Source of the DNA: Rhodovibrio salinarum DSM 9154
GTDB taxonomy: Bacteria; Pseudomonadota; Alphaproteobacteria; Kiloniellales; Rhodovibrionaceae
Length of the DNA: 64,000 nucleotides
Direction: 5' to 3'
NCBI RefSeq assembly: GCF_000515255.1
Contig: NZ_KI911559.1
Location: 654,149-718,148 of the forward strand
In this document: positions 1 through 9,810 of the stretch, piece by piece
Numbering within the stretch: position 1 is the first letter of the stretch
Layout: each line of letters starts with the position of its first letter
The notes under the pieces: generated by a model
Told to the model about the DNA's origin: nothing
What the model saw: only the letters and a program-made list of their open reading frames with translations
The model's database searches: none
Made by a program: the position numbers and the translations under genes

Positions 1-806
1 ACGCGCTGGAGCACGACGTGAAGATGCGCCTCGTCCCGCGCGACAAGGACGACGAGAAGAACGCCATCCTGGAGGTCCGCGCGGGAACCGGCGGGCAGGA
101 GGCGGCCCTGTTCGCCGCCGAGCTGTTCCGCATGTATCAGCGCTATGCCTCCGAGCAGGGCTGGAGCGTGGAGGTCCTGTCCTGGCAGGAAGCCGACCAG
201 GGCGGCGCCAAGGAGGTCAGCGCCCTGGTTAAGGGTCGGGGCGTGTTCGCCAAGCTGAAGTACGAATCCGGCGTGCACCGCGTGCAGCGCGTGCCGCAGA
301 CCGAAAGCCAGGGCCGGATTCACACCTCCGCCGCCACCGTCGCGGTGCTGCCGGAGGCGGAGGACGTCGACGTCGAGGTCGAGGACAAGGATCTGCGGAT
401 CGATACCTTCCGCTCCCAGGGCGCTGGCGGGCAGCACGTCAACACCACCGACTCGGCCGTGCGGATTACCCACCTTCCGACCGGGGTGGTGGTGAGCTGC
501 CAGGACAACAAGTCCCAGCACAAGAACCGCGCCCGGGCGATGCAGGTGCTGCGCGCCCGTTTGTACGACATGGAGCGGCAAAAGGTGGAGCAGGCGCGCG
601 CCGACGACCGCAAGTCGCAGATCGGGAGTGGCGACCGCTCGGAGCGGATTCGCACCTATAACTTCCCGCAGGGCCGTGTGACCGACCACCGGATCGGCCT
701 GACCCTCTATCAGCTGGAGAAGGTGATGAGCGGCGAGGGCCTGGATCAGGTGATCGATCCGCTGATCAACGAGGATCAGGCCGCCAAGCTGGCCGAGTTG
801 CAGTGA
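1..806 (+). CDS. prfA: Peptide chain release factor 1 (5' truncated)
   Basis: Class I release factor that recognises UAA and UAG stop codons in the ribosomal A site and triggers peptidyl-tRNA hydrolysis. The reading frame is open to the left edge of the window (first complete codon at position 3), so the N-terminal part of a roughly 355-residue protein lies outside. The catalytic GGQ motif is visible in [17 protein letters not shown] near position 430, followed by the conserved HNLPTG-like segment THLPTG. The C-terminal [18 protein letters not shown] block is typical of RF1. The stop codon overlaps the GTG start of prmC, the gene whose product methylates the GGQ glutamine, so the two are translationally coupled. 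Confidence 0.97.
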   Translation, partial: ALEHDVKMRLVPRDKDDEKNAILEVRAGTGGQEAALFAAELFRMYQRYASEQGWSVEVLSWQEADQGGAKEVSALVKGRGVFAKLKYESGVHRVQRVPQTESQGRIHTSAATVAVLPEAEDVDVEVEDKDLRIDTFRSQGAGGQHVNTTDSAVRITHLPTGVVVSCQDNKSQHKNRARAMQVLRARLYDMERQKVEQARADDRKSQIGSGDRSERIRTYNFPQGRVTDHRIGLTLYQLEKVMSGEGLDQVIDPLINEDQAAKLAELQ

Positions 807-1696
807 GCACATCCGTGCCCGTCGATCCGGCCGCAGCAGTCTCCGCCGGCGCGTTGCTGGACATCGCGCAGCTTCGCCTGGCGGCGGCGGGCGTGGACGC
901 GCCGCGGCGCGATGCGCGCCTGTTGCTGGCGGCGGCTATGGAGGTCGAGGAAGCGGCACTGCTTGCCGATCCGGGGCGCTGTGTCGCGGTTGAGGCGGCA
1001 CAGCGGTTCGCGGACTATCTTGAGCAGCGCGTGACGCGCCGACCGGTGTCCCGCATTCTGGGCGTGCGCGAATTCTGGAGCTTGACGTTCGAAATCGGCC
1101 CCGGCGTGCTCGACCCCCGGCCGGATACCGAAACATTGGTCGAAGCGGCGTTGGCCCACGTCGATGCGAGCGGCCATGGCCGGGAAGCGGCATGGCGCGT
1201 GCTGGACCTTGGTACCGGCAGCGGCTGTCTCCTGCTCGCACTGCTGTCCGAATTGCCGAACGCGACCGGCCTGGGGCTCGAACGTGACCCCGAGGCTGCG
1301 GCGATCGCCCGCGCCAACGCCGCGCGCCACGGTCTGGACACTCGGGCGCAGGTGCGCGCGGAGGCCTGGGAAGAGGTCGAGGGCGCGCAGGTCGACCTGA
1401 TCGTCAGTAATCCGCCTTATGTGCGTCGTGGGGAGATTCAGGACCTGGCGCCGGAAGTGACCCGGTATGACCCTTGGAGCGCACTCGACGGTGGGCCGGA
1501 CGGGCTGGACGCCTACCGCGATCTGGTGCCCCGGCTGGCCGGCTGGTTGGCGCCCGGCGGACAGGTGTTCCTGGAGGTCGGGCACGACCAGGGCGGCGAG
1601 GTACAGGCCCTGCTCCAGGGCGCGGGGTTGCGTACACCCGCCGGCGTGTGCGATTTGGCAGGCAATCTGCGTTGCGTGCGCGCGGCGGCGGCTTGA
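803..1696 (+). CDS. prmC: Release factor glutamine N5-methyltransferase
   Basis: SAM-dependent methyltransferase (HemK/PrmC) that methylates the glutamine of the GGQ motif in release factors. The protein has 297 residues, the usual size. The SAM-binding motif [15 protein letters not shown] and the catalytic NPPY motif ([12 protein letters not shown]) are both present, after an N-terminal helical domain. Start is GTG at 803, overlapping the prfA TGA (GTGA), which agrees with coupling. The pair prfA-prmC is a conserved operon. Confidence 0.97.
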   Translation: MSTSVPVDPAAAVSAGALLDIAQLRLAAAGVDAPRRDARLLLAAAMEVEEAALLADPGRCVAVEAAQRFADYLEQRVTRRPVSRILGVREFWSLTFEIGPGVLDPRPDTETLVEAALAHVDASGHGREAAWRVLDLGTGSGCLLLALLSELPNATGLGLERDPEAAAIARANAARHGLDTRAQVRAEAWEEVEGAQVDLIVSNPPYVRRGEIQDLAPEVTRYDPWSALDGGPDGLDAYRDLVPRLAGWLAPGGQVFLEVGHDQGGEVQALLQGAGLRTPAGVCDLAGNLRCVRAAAA

Positions 1697-1968
1697 TTCC
1701 CGCTGTCGCGGCGCACGCGGGCGAACCGCCCGGCACGGGTTCGAAAAACGGTTGGACGTGGCGCGGTTCGCCACTAGGGTAGATGCGTGGCGGTCGGGGG
1801 GCCGGCGGCAAACAGGCTTTTGCAAGGAAAGATGCGAAGGCCAGGGCCCCGACAGACGCAACGCGATCCCGATTAGCGAGCAGCTTCCGTGACGGCTGGC
1901 CCGGACCACGGGCGGGCAGCACGTGCGAAAGCGCGAGGATCGACCTTTTCCTGGGTGATACGGATACG

Positions 1969-2673
1969 ATGAAACAGGGTTCAAGCGGTGGTGGACGGCG
2001 GCCTCGTGGTCGCTCCGGCGGTGGCGGCGGCGGTGGCCGCAAGAACGTTCCGCTGAAAAATCAGAACTTCGACAGTAACGGCCCCGACGTGCGCGTACGC
2101 GGTAACGCCACGCAGGTCTACGAAAAGTATCTGGCACTGGCACGGGACGCGAGTTCGGCTGGCGATCGGGTGATCGCCGAGAGCTACTATCAGCACGCCG
2201 AGCATTACTACCGGATCATCAACGAAAATACCGATCCTTCGTACGAGGATCTCTATGGCCGCGAGCCGAACGGCTATGACGGCCAAGACGAGGAGGATTA
2301 CGAGGACGACGGCGCGCGCCAGCAGGCCCGCGGGACCCGCCAGGAACGCCGCGAACGTTATGAGCAGGACGAGCGCCGTCGCCAGCAGCCCCAGAGCAAC
2401 GGGCAGGGCTACCACGTCAACGGCGGTGGCGACGCCGGCGAGGCGAACGGGGCGCCGCAGCCGGCCGCCGATGGCGCCGATGCGCAGGGCAGTGCTGAGG
2501 CTGATGGCGGTAGCCGTGCCAAGCGCGGTCGTGGCCGTCCGCGCCGCAACAAGAATGCCCAGGGTGGTGACGGCAACGGCGAGTCCAACGGCGAAGACAC
2601 CGCCGTCAGCGATGCCCCGGACACGGGCAGCGGCCAGCCCGCCGACAACGCCTCTTCCGAAGACAGTGCGTAA
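1969..2673 (+). CDS. DUF4167 domain protein
   Basis: Alphaproteobacterial protein of unknown function with an N-terminal DUF4167 domain; 234 residues from the ATG at 1969. After a Gly/Arg-rich start comes the conserved block with NFDSNGPDVRVRGNA and a helical segment (YEKYLALARDASSAGDRVIA, AEHYYRIINEN). The rest is low-complexity: acidic, Arg/Gln-rich, then Gly/Asn/Asp-rich with RGRGRPRRNK, an AT-hook-like basic patch. This composition suggests nucleic-acid or RNP binding, which is inference. The frame stays open upstream to about 1783, but the family start matches MKQGSSGGGRRPRGR, so the shorter start is used. It follows prfA-prmC as in many relatives. Confidence 0.85.
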   Translation: MKQGSSGGGRRPRGRSGGGGGGGRKNVPLKNQNFDSNGPDVRVRGNATQVYEKYLALARDASSAGDRVIAESYYQHAEHYYRIINENTDPSYEDLYGREPNGYDGQDEEDYEDDGARQQARGTRQERRERYEQDERRRQQPQSNGQGYHVNGGGDAGEANGAPQPAADGADAQGSAEADGGSRAKRGRGRPRRNKNAQGGDGNGESNGEDTAVSDAPDTGSGQPADNASSEDSA

Positions 2674-2948
2674 GCGGAGCCAGCAGGGGCTTTTCTAGGC
2701 CCGATCTCGACTGATTCGACGGCTGATTTTGCGCGGCCCCGGCCCCGTCTACTGGGGGCGGGGCTGCGCTCTTGCTCTTGTGTGCGTCCGGGTTTTGGTG
2801 GGTATGCGCCGCCTGGGCGGGCGTGTTCGATCCCATCCGTGTGCTGAGGGTCGTTCGCTCGCCGTGAGTCTCTGGCTAGTGCGCCCAAACCGTCCTGTCC
2901 GCGCAGCGATACGCGACGCGCCCCAGCGCCCGAAGGAGACAAGGCCCG

Positions 2949-3485
2949 ATGACACAGCCGCTGTTGGGGCAACTCGTCGGTCTTGTCGCCCTGGGGCTTT
3001 GTATCGCGGGCTTCGCGCACAAGCGCGACGACCGTTTGCTGCTGATCCTGATCTTCGCGAACGTGGCGTTTGCGGCGCAGTTTTTCCTGTTGGGCGGCTG
3101 GGTCGCCGGCGCGATCAGCGCCTTGATCGTCCTGCGGATCGTGCTGGTGCGGCGGTATAAGAAAAGCTGGCCGGTGATGGTGGCCATGCTGGCGGCGACC
3201 CTCGGCGTCGCCGGGCTAACCTGGCAGGGGCCGCTCGACATGGTGCCGTTGCTCGCGGGCCTGATCGGCACCTATGCCATGTTCATGCTGGACGGTATTC
3301 CGATGCGGCTTATGCTCGCGGTCGGCGCGGGCTGTTGGGTGCTGGCCAACTATCTTTCGGGCTCGGTCGGTGCGTTGCTCGCCGAGAGCTTGGTCCTGGC
3401 CACCAATGCGGTCACGATCGTTCGGATCTATCGCGACAGACCGCTCCCACAGTCCTGGCAAGGGGGGCCGGGCACTCCGCCGTAA
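2949..3485 (+). CDS. YgjV-like inner membrane protein
   Basis: Predicted integral membrane protein of the YgjV family (Imp-YgjV), 178 residues, function unknown. Five to six hydrophobic segments are visible, beginning with LLGQLVGLVALGLCIAGFAH and including FANVAFAAQFFLLGGWV and the last helix around SVGALLAESLVLATNAVTIV. The start ATG at 2949 is preceded by GAAGGAGAC, a strong ribosome binding site. It converges with mch, leaving about 29 bases between the stop codons. Confidence 0.8.
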   Translation: MTQPLLGQLVGLVALGLCIAGFAHKRDDRLLLILIFANVAFAAQFFLLGGWVAGAISALIVLRIVLVRRYKKSWPVMVAMLAATLGVAGLTWQGPLDMVPLLAGLIGTYAMFMLDGIPMRLMLAVGAGCWVLANYLSGSVGALLAESLVLATNAVTIVRIYRDRPLPQSWQGGPGTPP

Positions 3486-3514
3486 ACCCGCCCGTGTTTA
3501 CCCGCGCCGGGGCA

Positions 3515-4570
3515 TCAGAACCGCCGGGGCATCAGGACGGTGTAGTCCAGGTCCAGCAGGACCGAGGGGTCGTACTTGCCATCGTCGCCGGTCAGGGGAT
3601 GGTCGGCGCACGTCCGATCCTTGGTCGCGACCGTACGCAGACGCAGCGCGCCGACGTCCGACCGGCCCGGGATCTCGATCGTGTCCAGCACCTCGGACCA
3701 AGCGTAGATGGTGTCGCCGGCGAAGCAGGGATTGGTGTGCCGGCCGGCGTTGATCGCAGCGACCTTGAGCGCATTGCCCAGGCCGTTGAACGTCAGCGCG
3801 CGGGCAATCGAGATGACGTGCCCGCCGTAGATGATCCGCCGGGCGAAGCGCCCTTGCGCCTGCTGGTGCTGGTTGAAGTGCACCCGCGCGGTGTTCTGAT
3901 AGAGACGGGTAGCCATCTGGTGCTCGGCCTCTTCCACCGTCATGCCGTCGACGTGGTCGATCTGCTCGCCCGCTTGGTAGTCCTCGAACAGGTGTGGCTG
4001 GCCGGTCAGGCCGGTATCGAACTGGGCAAAATCGGTGTCGGCCGGCAGCTCCAATTGCGACGCCGGCACCGCCTCGGCGAGTTCGGGAATGTGCGGTTCC
4101 GGCGCCGGGCTCTCGGGATCGCGCTTGTGCACCATGACCCAGCGCACGTAGTCCAACACCGGCGTGCCGTCGGCCTTGGTCCCGCGGGAGCGGACATAGA
4201 CCGTGCCGGTCTTGCCGTTGGAGTTCTCCTTCAGGCCGATCACCTCGGAGACGGTGGCGATCGTGTCCCCTGGATAGACCGGCTGACGGAACACCCCCTC
4301 CGCGTAGCCGAGATTGGCGACCGCGTTCAGCGAGATGTCGGGCACCGACTTGCCAAACACCAGGTGGAAGGCAAGCCAGTCGTCCAGCGGCAGTCCCTTG
4401 TAGCCAACCTCGCGCGCGGCGGTCCCGGAGCTGTTGAGCGCGAAGCGTGCGCCGGTCAGCGACAGGTAAAGCGCCTGGTCGCCTTCCGTGACGGTGCGCG
4501 GAGTCGCGTGCCGAAGCTGCTGGCCGAGCTTGAAGTCCTCGAAGTAGTTGCCCTGGATCTGCTTGCTCAT
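3515..4570 (-). CDS. mch: Mesaconyl-CoA hydratase (beta-methylmalyl-CoA dehydratase)
   Basis: Enzyme of the ethylmalonyl-CoA pathway that interconverts mesaconyl-C1-CoA and (2R,3S)-beta-methylmalyl-CoA. The 351-residue protein is a tandem MaoC/hotdog fold. It carries signature segments of the Rhodobacter enzyme: GNYFEDFKLGQ, HATPRTVTEGD, FHLVFGKSVPDISLNA, HVDGMTVEEAEHQMATRLYQ, GGHVISIARALTFNGL and NAGRHTNPCFAGDTIYAW. Start is the ATG at 4570. It lies 53 bases downstream of mcl2 on the same strand, so the two form a pathway operon. The C-terminus ends VLMPRRF, and a 17-base tandem duplication next to it would encode VLMPRRG in another frame (see findings). Confidence 0.93.
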   Translation of the reverse strand: MSKQIQGNYFEDFKLGQQLRHATPRTVTEGDQALYLSLTGARFALNSSGTAAREVGYKGLPLDDWLAFHLVFGKSVPDISLNAVANLGYAEGVFRQPVYPGDTIATVSEVIGLKENSNGKTGTVYVRSRGTKADGTPVLDYVRWVMVHKRDPESPAPEPHIPELAEAVPASQLELPADTDFAQFDTGLTGQPHLFEDYQAGEQIDHVDGMTVEEAEHQMATRLYQNTARVHFNQHQQAQGRFARRIIYGGHVISIARALTFNGLGNALKVAAINAGRHTNPCFAGDTIYAWSEVLDTIEIPGRSDVGALRLRTVATKDRTCADHPLTGDDGKYDPSVLLDLDYTVLMPRRF

Positions 4571-4623
4571 CGCGGGGTCCGTTTCGTCGCCTGTGTGTGC
4601 TGTCTGTCCCGGCTGTCGGAGGT

Positions 4624-5508
4624 TTACGCGGCCGTGCGCTGTGCGATCGCCTCGGCGAGCGCGACCAGGCGCTGTGCATTCTCCACGTGCAGGTTCTCGA
4701 TCAGTTGGCCATCCAGCACCGCCACGCCTTCGCCCCGGCGCTGGGCTTCCGCGTGCGCCTCGATGATCCGACGGGCGTAGGCGATCTGCTCTTCCGATGG
4801 TGCGAACACCCGGTTGGCGGTCTCGACCGTCTTGGGATGGATCAGCGTCTTGCCGTCCATGCCCAGCGCGCGGCCCTGCCGGCAGTGCGCTTCCAGTCCC
4901 TCGTCGTCGTTCAGGTCCAGATGGACGCCGTCGACGATCGCCCGGCCGTAGGCACGGGCGGCCAGGACGCACCACGACAGCGCGCTCAGTACCGGCTGCC
5001 GGTCATTCGTGTGCTCGGCGTGCAAATCCTTGACCAGGTCACTCGTGCCCATGACGAACACCGCCAGCCGGTCACTCGCCGCGGCGATCTCCTGGGCGTT
5101 GAGCACGCCCTTGGGCGTCTCGATCATGGTCCAGATCGCCATGTCCGAAGGAGCGCCGGCCGCCTCCATGCGTTTTTCCAGGTCCTGGACCATGGCCGCG
5201 CTTTCGACCTTGGGCAGCAGCAGCGCGTCGGCGCCGCAGGTCGCGGCGGCCACGACGTCCGCAGGGCCCCAGGCGCCGTTCAGCGGATTGACCCGCACGG
5301 CAACCTCGCGCGGGGCGTAGCCGCCGGCCCGGACCGCCTGCACCACCTGGTCGCGCGCGTTCGCCTTGGCGTCCGGCGTCACCGCGTCTTCCAGGTCCAG
5401 GATCAATGCGTCGGCGGGGAGGCTCTTGCCCTTCTCGAGCGCCCGGGCGTTAGAGCCGGGCATGTAGAGCACGCTGCGCCGCGGGCGCGCGGCCGGTTGA
5501 TCGGTCAT
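4624..5508 (-). CDS. CitE/HpcH-family malyl-CoA thioesterase or lyase (Mcl2-like)
   Basis: TIM-barrel enzyme of the HpcH/HpaI-CitE family, 294 residues from the ATG at 5508. RSVLYMPGSNARALEK, LILDLEDAV, DALLLPKVES, IETPKGVLNAQEIA and GMDGKTLIHPKTVETAN are family hallmarks. The glutamate of IETPKG and the aspartate of DLEDAV are the expected Mg and substrate ligands. The opening and the segment DGQLIENLHVENAQR resemble Rhodobacter Mcl2, the (3S)-malyl-CoA thioesterase, more than Mcl1, the malyl-CoA/beta-methylmalyl-CoA lyase. The position just upstream of mch fits the ethylmalonyl-CoA pathway. Lyase activity cannot be excluded from sequence. Confidence 0.88.
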   Translation of the reverse strand: MTDQPAARPRRSVLYMPGSNARALEKGKSLPADALILDLEDAVTPDAKANARDQVVQAVRAGGYAPREVAVRVNPLNGAWGPADVVAAATCGADALLLPKVESAAMVQDLEKRMEAAGAPSDMAIWTMIETPKGVLNAQEIAAASDRLAVFVMGTSDLVKDLHAEHTNDRQPVLSALSWCVLAARAYGRAIVDGVHLDLNDDEGLEAHCRQGRALGMDGKTLIHPKTVETANRVFAPSEEQIAYARRIIEAHAEAQRRGEGVAVLDGQLIENLHVENAQRLVALAEAIAQRTAA

Positions 5509-5728
5509 CGTTCGCCCTCCCGTATAGCTCTGGTCTTGGGACCCGCATGCAGCCGCCGAGCCATCGGGGTCGCCGGTTGTATTGCACTGCGGTATCCGCA
5601 CGCGACTATAAACAACGTGACCCACGTGGCAAGGTGGACGCCCTGGCGCCCGCCATTCCGCCGGTTTAATCGGTGGGGCCCGTAAGAAGCCAGAAGCACG
5701 CAATCAGAAGAAAGCCGCGACCGCCGTC

Positions 5729-6592
5729 ATGCCTGTTCTCTGTCTGAATTCACACGTCGTCTATGGTTATGTCGGCAACGACGCCGGCAGCTTTTGTCTC
5801 CGCCGGTTGGGGGTGGAAACCTGGCAGGTCGACACGGTGGCCTTGTCCAATCATCCGGGCTACGGCGACTTGACCGGGCGGGTGGTGCCGGCGGCCGAGC
5901 TGCGTGCGCTGGTCGACGGGGTGGCCGCGCGCGGGGTGTTGGAACAGACCGATGCCCTGCTGAGCGGCTATCTCGGTGCGGCGGAGCAGGCGGCGGTCGT
6001 CGCGCATGCCGGGCGTACGCTGCGCGCGGCCAACCCGCAGGCGCTGGTCATCGCCGATCCGGTGATGGGCGATGCCGAGCCCGGTCTCTACGTTGGCCAG
6101 GATATTGCCGAAGCGCTGGCGCGCGAGGTCGTGCCGAACGCCGATGTAGTGACGCCGAACGCCTTCGAACTCGGGTGGCTGACCGGGCGTGCGGTCGCCG
6201 GGTGGGAGGACGCGCTGTCTGCGGCGCGCGCGCTGATCCAGACAGGACCCGGACTGGTCATCGTCACCTCGATCCCCACGAGCGACGATAGCCTGGGCCT
6301 GCTGGCGGTGACGGCCGAGCGGGCCTGGGCGCTTGGCGTGCCGCGGCTCGATTTTCCGGTCGCACCGAACGGAGCCGGGGACGCCCTCGCCGGGCTGATC
6401 ACCGCGCACCTGGTGCGTGGGAGCAGCTATGCGCAGGCGTTGGGCGCTGCTGGCAATGCCATCCACCGCGTGCTTGAGGCCACCCGGGATGCCGGTCGGC
6501 GTGAGCTGGCCCTGCCTTTGGCCCAGGATATGTTGGTCGCGCCGGGGACGCGTTTCGCCGTGCGGGAGCTTGAGCCCCGCGCGGAGGTTTAA
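5729..6592 (+). CDS. pdxY: Pyridoxal kinase (PdxY-type)
   Basis: Ribokinase-superfamily kinase that phosphorylates pyridoxal to pyridoxal 5'-phosphate in vitamin B6 salvage. The protein has 287 residues, normal for PdxY. NSHVVYGYVGNDAG at the N-terminus is the substrate-binding segment. VIADPVMGD and VTPNAFELGWLTG are conserved, and the nucleotide/anion-hole motif is in FPVAPNGAGDALAG, with aspartate as catalytic base. It is transcribed away from mcl2-mch across about 220 bases of intergenic DNA. Confidence 0.93.
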   Translation: MPVLCLNSHVVYGYVGNDAGSFCLRRLGVETWQVDTVALSNHPGYGDLTGRVVPAAELRALVDGVAARGVLEQTDALLSGYLGAAEQAAVVAHAGRTLRAANPQALVIADPVMGDAEPGLYVGQDIAEALAREVVPNADVVTPNAFELGWLTGRAVAGWEDALSAARALIQTGPGLVIVTSIPTSDDSLGLLAVTAERAWALGVPRLDFPVAPNGAGDALAGLITAHLVRGSSYAQALGAAGNAIHRVLEATRDAGRRELALPLAQDMLVAPGTRFAVRELEPRAEV

Positions 6593-6639
6593 ACTGGACG
6601 CGGAGATGCCAACCTCGCCGCCAGGGCTGGAGAGACGCG

Positions 6640-6849
6640 ATGGATTTCCGGGAATTCGCCGGCTATGCCGCTGGCACGGCATTCGTGCTTGGCGCAACGG
6701 CGTTGGTGCTGGGCGTGGTCGTACTGGTGTTGAGCTCCGTGCCCGTGTTGCTGCTGGTCTTCCCGCTCAGCCTGGGCGCGCTCGCTCTGTTCCTTTTGGT
6801 CGGCTATCTCCGTCACCGCCAGATTCGCCGTCCCCGGCGACGGTCGTAG
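6640..6849 (+). CDS. Small two-helix membrane protein
   Basis: Predicted 69-residue protein of unknown function. A short polar start (MDFREFAGYAAG) is followed by two adjoining hydrophobic stretches, roughly residues 12-33 and 37-56, and a strongly basic tail (RHRQIRRPRRRS). The positive tail predicts a cytoplasmic C-terminus. A GGAGAG ribosome binding site lies 5-6 bases before the ATG. It sits 47 bases after pdxY and may be cotranscribed. No family is recognised. Confidence 0.6.
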   Translation: MDFREFAGYAAGTAFVLGATALVLGVVVLVLSSVPVLLLVFPLSLGALALFLLVGYLRHRQIRRPRRRS

Positions 6850-7122
6850 CTTGGAGCTGGACCGGCGTTTCACAACCGCGTTATGGCGCCGCAGCATAGG
6901 TCTTGTAGGCTTGCTGTCGAACGCGCGCGCCCTTACGTTGTGCGCCGCAGCAAGATCGTTGGGAGACACGGTCGGTTGTGCGGGTCAGGATCGCGGAAGC
7001 CAGCATCGCTGTGCGCGTGCGCCTTACCCGTTGTTTAACGGAGTCGCAGCGATATTCGCGTCGAAGGTCTAGCCGACCTTCAACCACGTTGCCTTTTGGG
7101 AAGCGAGATCGGGAGGCCCGCG

Positions 7123-9810
7123 GTGAGCATCCGGAACCTGGACAAAGCCTTCAAGCCGCAGTCGGTCGCCTTGATCGGGGCCAGCACCAAGGACCATTCG
7201 GTGGGTCAGGTCGTGGCCAGGAACCTGTTCCACAGCGGGTTCAAGGGTCCGATCATGCCGGTGAATCCGAAACACCGCTCGATCGAGGGCGTGCTTGCCT
7301 ATAACTCGGTCGACGAGCTGCCGATCGTTCCCGACCTGGGCGTGATCGCGACGCCGCCGGATGCGGTCGCGGAGACGGTGCGGGCGCTGGGCGAAAAGGG
7401 CACGCGCGCGGTGGTCGTGCTGACCGCCGGCTTCGGCGAGGGCGGCAGCGAGCAGGGGCAGCAGCGCCGCCAGCAGTTGCTGGATGCCGCGCGGCCATAC
7501 ACGCTGCGCATCGTCGGGCCGAACTGCGTCGGTGTGATGCTGCCCGAGCTGGGCTTGAACGCGAGCTTCGCGCACATCGCCCCGAACAAGGGCAATCTGG
7601 CGTTCGTGACCCAGTCCGGGGCGATGGTGACCGCCATGCTGGACTGGGCGACACCGCGGGGGATCGGCTTCAGCCACGTGATCTCGCTGGGCGACATGAC
7701 CGATGTCGACTTCGGCGACGCGCTGGACTACCTGGGCAACGATCCGAATACCCGCGCGATCCTGCTGTACGTCGAGGCGATCAGCGACGCGCGCAAGTTC
7801 ATGTCCGCCGCGCGGGCGGCCAGCCGGACCAAGCCGGTGATCGTCATTAAGGGCGGCCGGTTCGCCGAGGGGGCGAAGGCCGCCAGTTCTCATACCGGCG
7901 CGTTGGCCGGGTCGGATGCGGTCTATGACGCCGCGTTCCGGCGCGCTGGCATGCTGCGGGTCTATGACCTGCATGAGCTGTTCGACGCCGCCGAGACGCT
8001 GGCGAGCGCCCCGCAGATCAAGGGCGACCGCATGACCATCCTGACCAACGGCGGCGGTCTGGGCGTGCTCGCGACCGACGCGCTGATCGGCGGCGGCGGC
8101 AAGATGGCGGAGCTGAGCGACGAGACGATCCAGAAGCTGGACAAGGTTCTGCCGGCGACCTGGTCGCGCGGCAATCCGGTCGACATCATCGGCGACGCGC
8201 CGGGCAAGCGTTATGCGGATGCCCTGCAGATCCTGCTGGAGGAAAAGAATTCCGACGCCGTTCTGGTGATGAACTGCCCGGTCGCGGTGGCCGACCCGAA
8301 GGATGCGGCGGACGCGGTGGTGCGCACGATCGGCGGACGTCGGCGTCCGGTCTTCACCGCCTGGCTGGGCGAGGGAGCGGCGCGCGAGGCGCGTGCCCTG
8401 TTCGCCGAGCGCGGTATCCCGACATATGGCACCCCGGAAGAAGGCGTACGCGGCTTCCTGCACCTGGTGCGCTATCGGCGCAGCCAGGAGGAACTGATGG
8501 AGACGCCGCCGTCGGTCCCCGATCAGCGCCCGGCGGATACCGAGGCCGCGCGGATCGCGCTGAAGAAAGTGCTGGACGAGGGCCGCGAGTGGACCAGCGA
8601 GCCGGAAGCCAAGCAGATCCTGAAGGCCTACGGCGTGCCGATCGTCGACACCCGGATCGCCGACGATATCGAAAGCGCCGTCCAGGCGGCGGAGGAACTG
8701 GGGTATCCGGTCGCGATCAAGGTGATCTCCGGCGATATCACCCACAAGTCCGACGTCGGCGGCGTCGAGCTGGGCCTGGAGAGTGCCGAGGAGGTGCGCC
8801 ACGCCGCCGAGCGGATGCAGCACACCATCTATGAACTGCGCCCGGATGCCCGGATCGACGGTTTCTCCGTGCAGCAGATGGTCAACCGTCCGGATAGTCA
8901 CGAGTTGATCGTCGGGGCGACGGAGGATTCGCAATTCGGCCCGATCATGATGTTCGGCCACGGCGGTACGGCGGTGGAAGTGCGCCGCGACCAGACGCTG
9001 GCGCTGCCGCCGCTGAACATGAACCTGGCCCGCAGCATGATCGAAAGTACCCGCGTGCACGGCCTGCTCGAAGGCTATCGTGGTCACCCGAAGGCTGACA
9101 TCGATGCGATTGCCCGGGCGCTCAACATGGTGAGCCAGTTGGTGATCGACTGCCCCGAGGTGGCCGAGCTGGACATCAACCCCCTGCTCGCCGACGCGCA
9201 CGGCGTGGTCGCGCTGGATGCCCGGATCAAGGTGCAGCAGCCCAAGGCTACGGGCGCTGAACGCCTGTCGATCAGCCCCTACCCGAAGGAGCTGGAGCGC
9301 ACGCAGGCGCTGAGCGATGGCACGCCGGAGTTCCTGCGCCCGATCACCCCGGAGGACGAACCGGCTCTGCGCGCCTTCTTCCGGCGGATGACGCCGGAAG
9401 ACATGCGTCTGCGCTTCTTCTCGCCGATGAAGGAGCTCAGCCACGCCTTCGCCGCGCGCCTGACCCAGATCGACTATGACCGGGAAATGGCTTTGGTCGC
9501 GGTCAATCCGGACGACCCGGAGGAGATCCACGGTGCGGTGCGGATCACCTGCGATCCGGACAACATCGAGGCGGAGTATGCGGTCGCCGTGCGCTCCGAT
9601 CTGAAGGGGCGCGGGCTTGGCTATCTCTTGATGCAGGAGATCATCGGCTACGCCAAGAACCGCGGCGTGCGTCGGATCACCGGCGACGTGCTGGCGGAAA
9701 ACCGGGCGATGCTGCAGATGTGCAAGGACCTGGGCTTCCAGTCCAAGCACGCGCCGGACGATCCGCAGCTGATCCGGGTGCAGCTTCCGCTCGACCAGGC
9801 GGCGGAATAA
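7123..9810 (+). CDS. Bifunctional acyl-CoA synthetase (NDP-forming type) / GNAT acetyltransferase
   Basis: Multidomain Pat/Acs-type protein of about 895 residues. Order: an N-terminal CoA-binding Rossmann domain (SVALIGASTKDHSVGQVV); a succinyl-CoA-synthetase-like flavodoxin domain with the candidate phospho-histidine in SSHTGALAGSDAVYDAAF; an ATP-grasp domain (GYPVAIKVISGDITHKSDVG, AELDINPLLA); and a C-terminal GNAT domain with acetyl-CoA loop LKGRGLGYLL. In this family the GNAT part acetylates lysines of acyl-CoA synthetases, and the front part may be a ligase or an allosteric sensor. GTG at 7123 is preferred because GGGAGG lies 6 bases upstream and MSIRNLDKAFKPQ matches family starts; an in-frame TTG at 7096 is less likely. 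Confidence 0.9.
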   Translation: MSIRNLDKAFKPQSVALIGASTKDHSVGQVVARNLFHSGFKGPIMPVNPKHRSIEGVLAYNSVDELPIVPDLGVIATPPDAVAETVRALGEKGTRAVVVLTAGFGEGGSEQGQQRRQQLLDAARPYTLRIVGPNCVGVMLPELGLNASFAHIAPNKGNLAFVTQSGAMVTAMLDWATPRGIGFSHVISLGDMTDVDFGDALDYLGNDPNTRAILLYVEAISDARKFMSAARAASRTKPVIVIKGGRFAEGAKAASSHTGALAGSDAVYDAAFRRAGMLRVYDLHELFDAAETLASAPQIKGDRMTILTNGGGLGVLATDALIGGGGKMAELSDETIQKLDKVLPATWSRGNPVDIIGDAPGKRYADALQILLEEKNSDAVLVMNCPVAVADPKDAADAVVRTIGGRRRPVFTAWLGEGAAREARALFAERGIPTYGTPEEGVRGFLHLVRYRRSQEELMETPPSVPDQRPADTEAARIALKKVLDEGREWTSEPEAKQILKAYGVPIVDTRIADDIESAVQAAEELGYPVAIKVISGDITHKSDVGGVELGLESAEEVRHAAERMQHTIYELRPDARIDGFSVQQMVNRPDSHELIVGATEDSQFGPIMMFGHGGTAVEVRRDQTLALPPLNMNLARSMIESTRVHGLLEGYRGHPKADIDAIARALNMVSQLVIDCPEVAELDINPLLADAHGVVALDARIKVQQPKATGAERLSISPYPKELERTQALSDGTPEFLRPITPEDEPALRAFFRRMTPEDMRLRFFSPMKELSHAFAARLTQIDYDREMALVAVNPDDPEEIHGAVRITCDPDNIEAEYAVAVRSDLKGRGLGYLLMQEIIGYAKNRGVRRITGDVLAENRAMLQMCKDLGFQSKHAPDDPQLIRVQLPLDQAAE

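Noticed and set aside
776-2143. Long open frame on the minus strand across prmC
   Set aside because: Arg/Pro-rich low-complexity translation, and it runs antisense to well-supported prmC; typical of high GC third positions.
3482-3501. GTAAAC/GTTTAC inverted repeat between YgjV and mch
   Set aside because: Only six-base arms without a T tract; too weak for a terminator.
7069-9750. An 893-codon open frame antisense to the acyl-CoA synthetase gene
   Set aside because: No recognisable domain; Arg/His/Gln-rich composition expected from the complement of a GC-rich gene.
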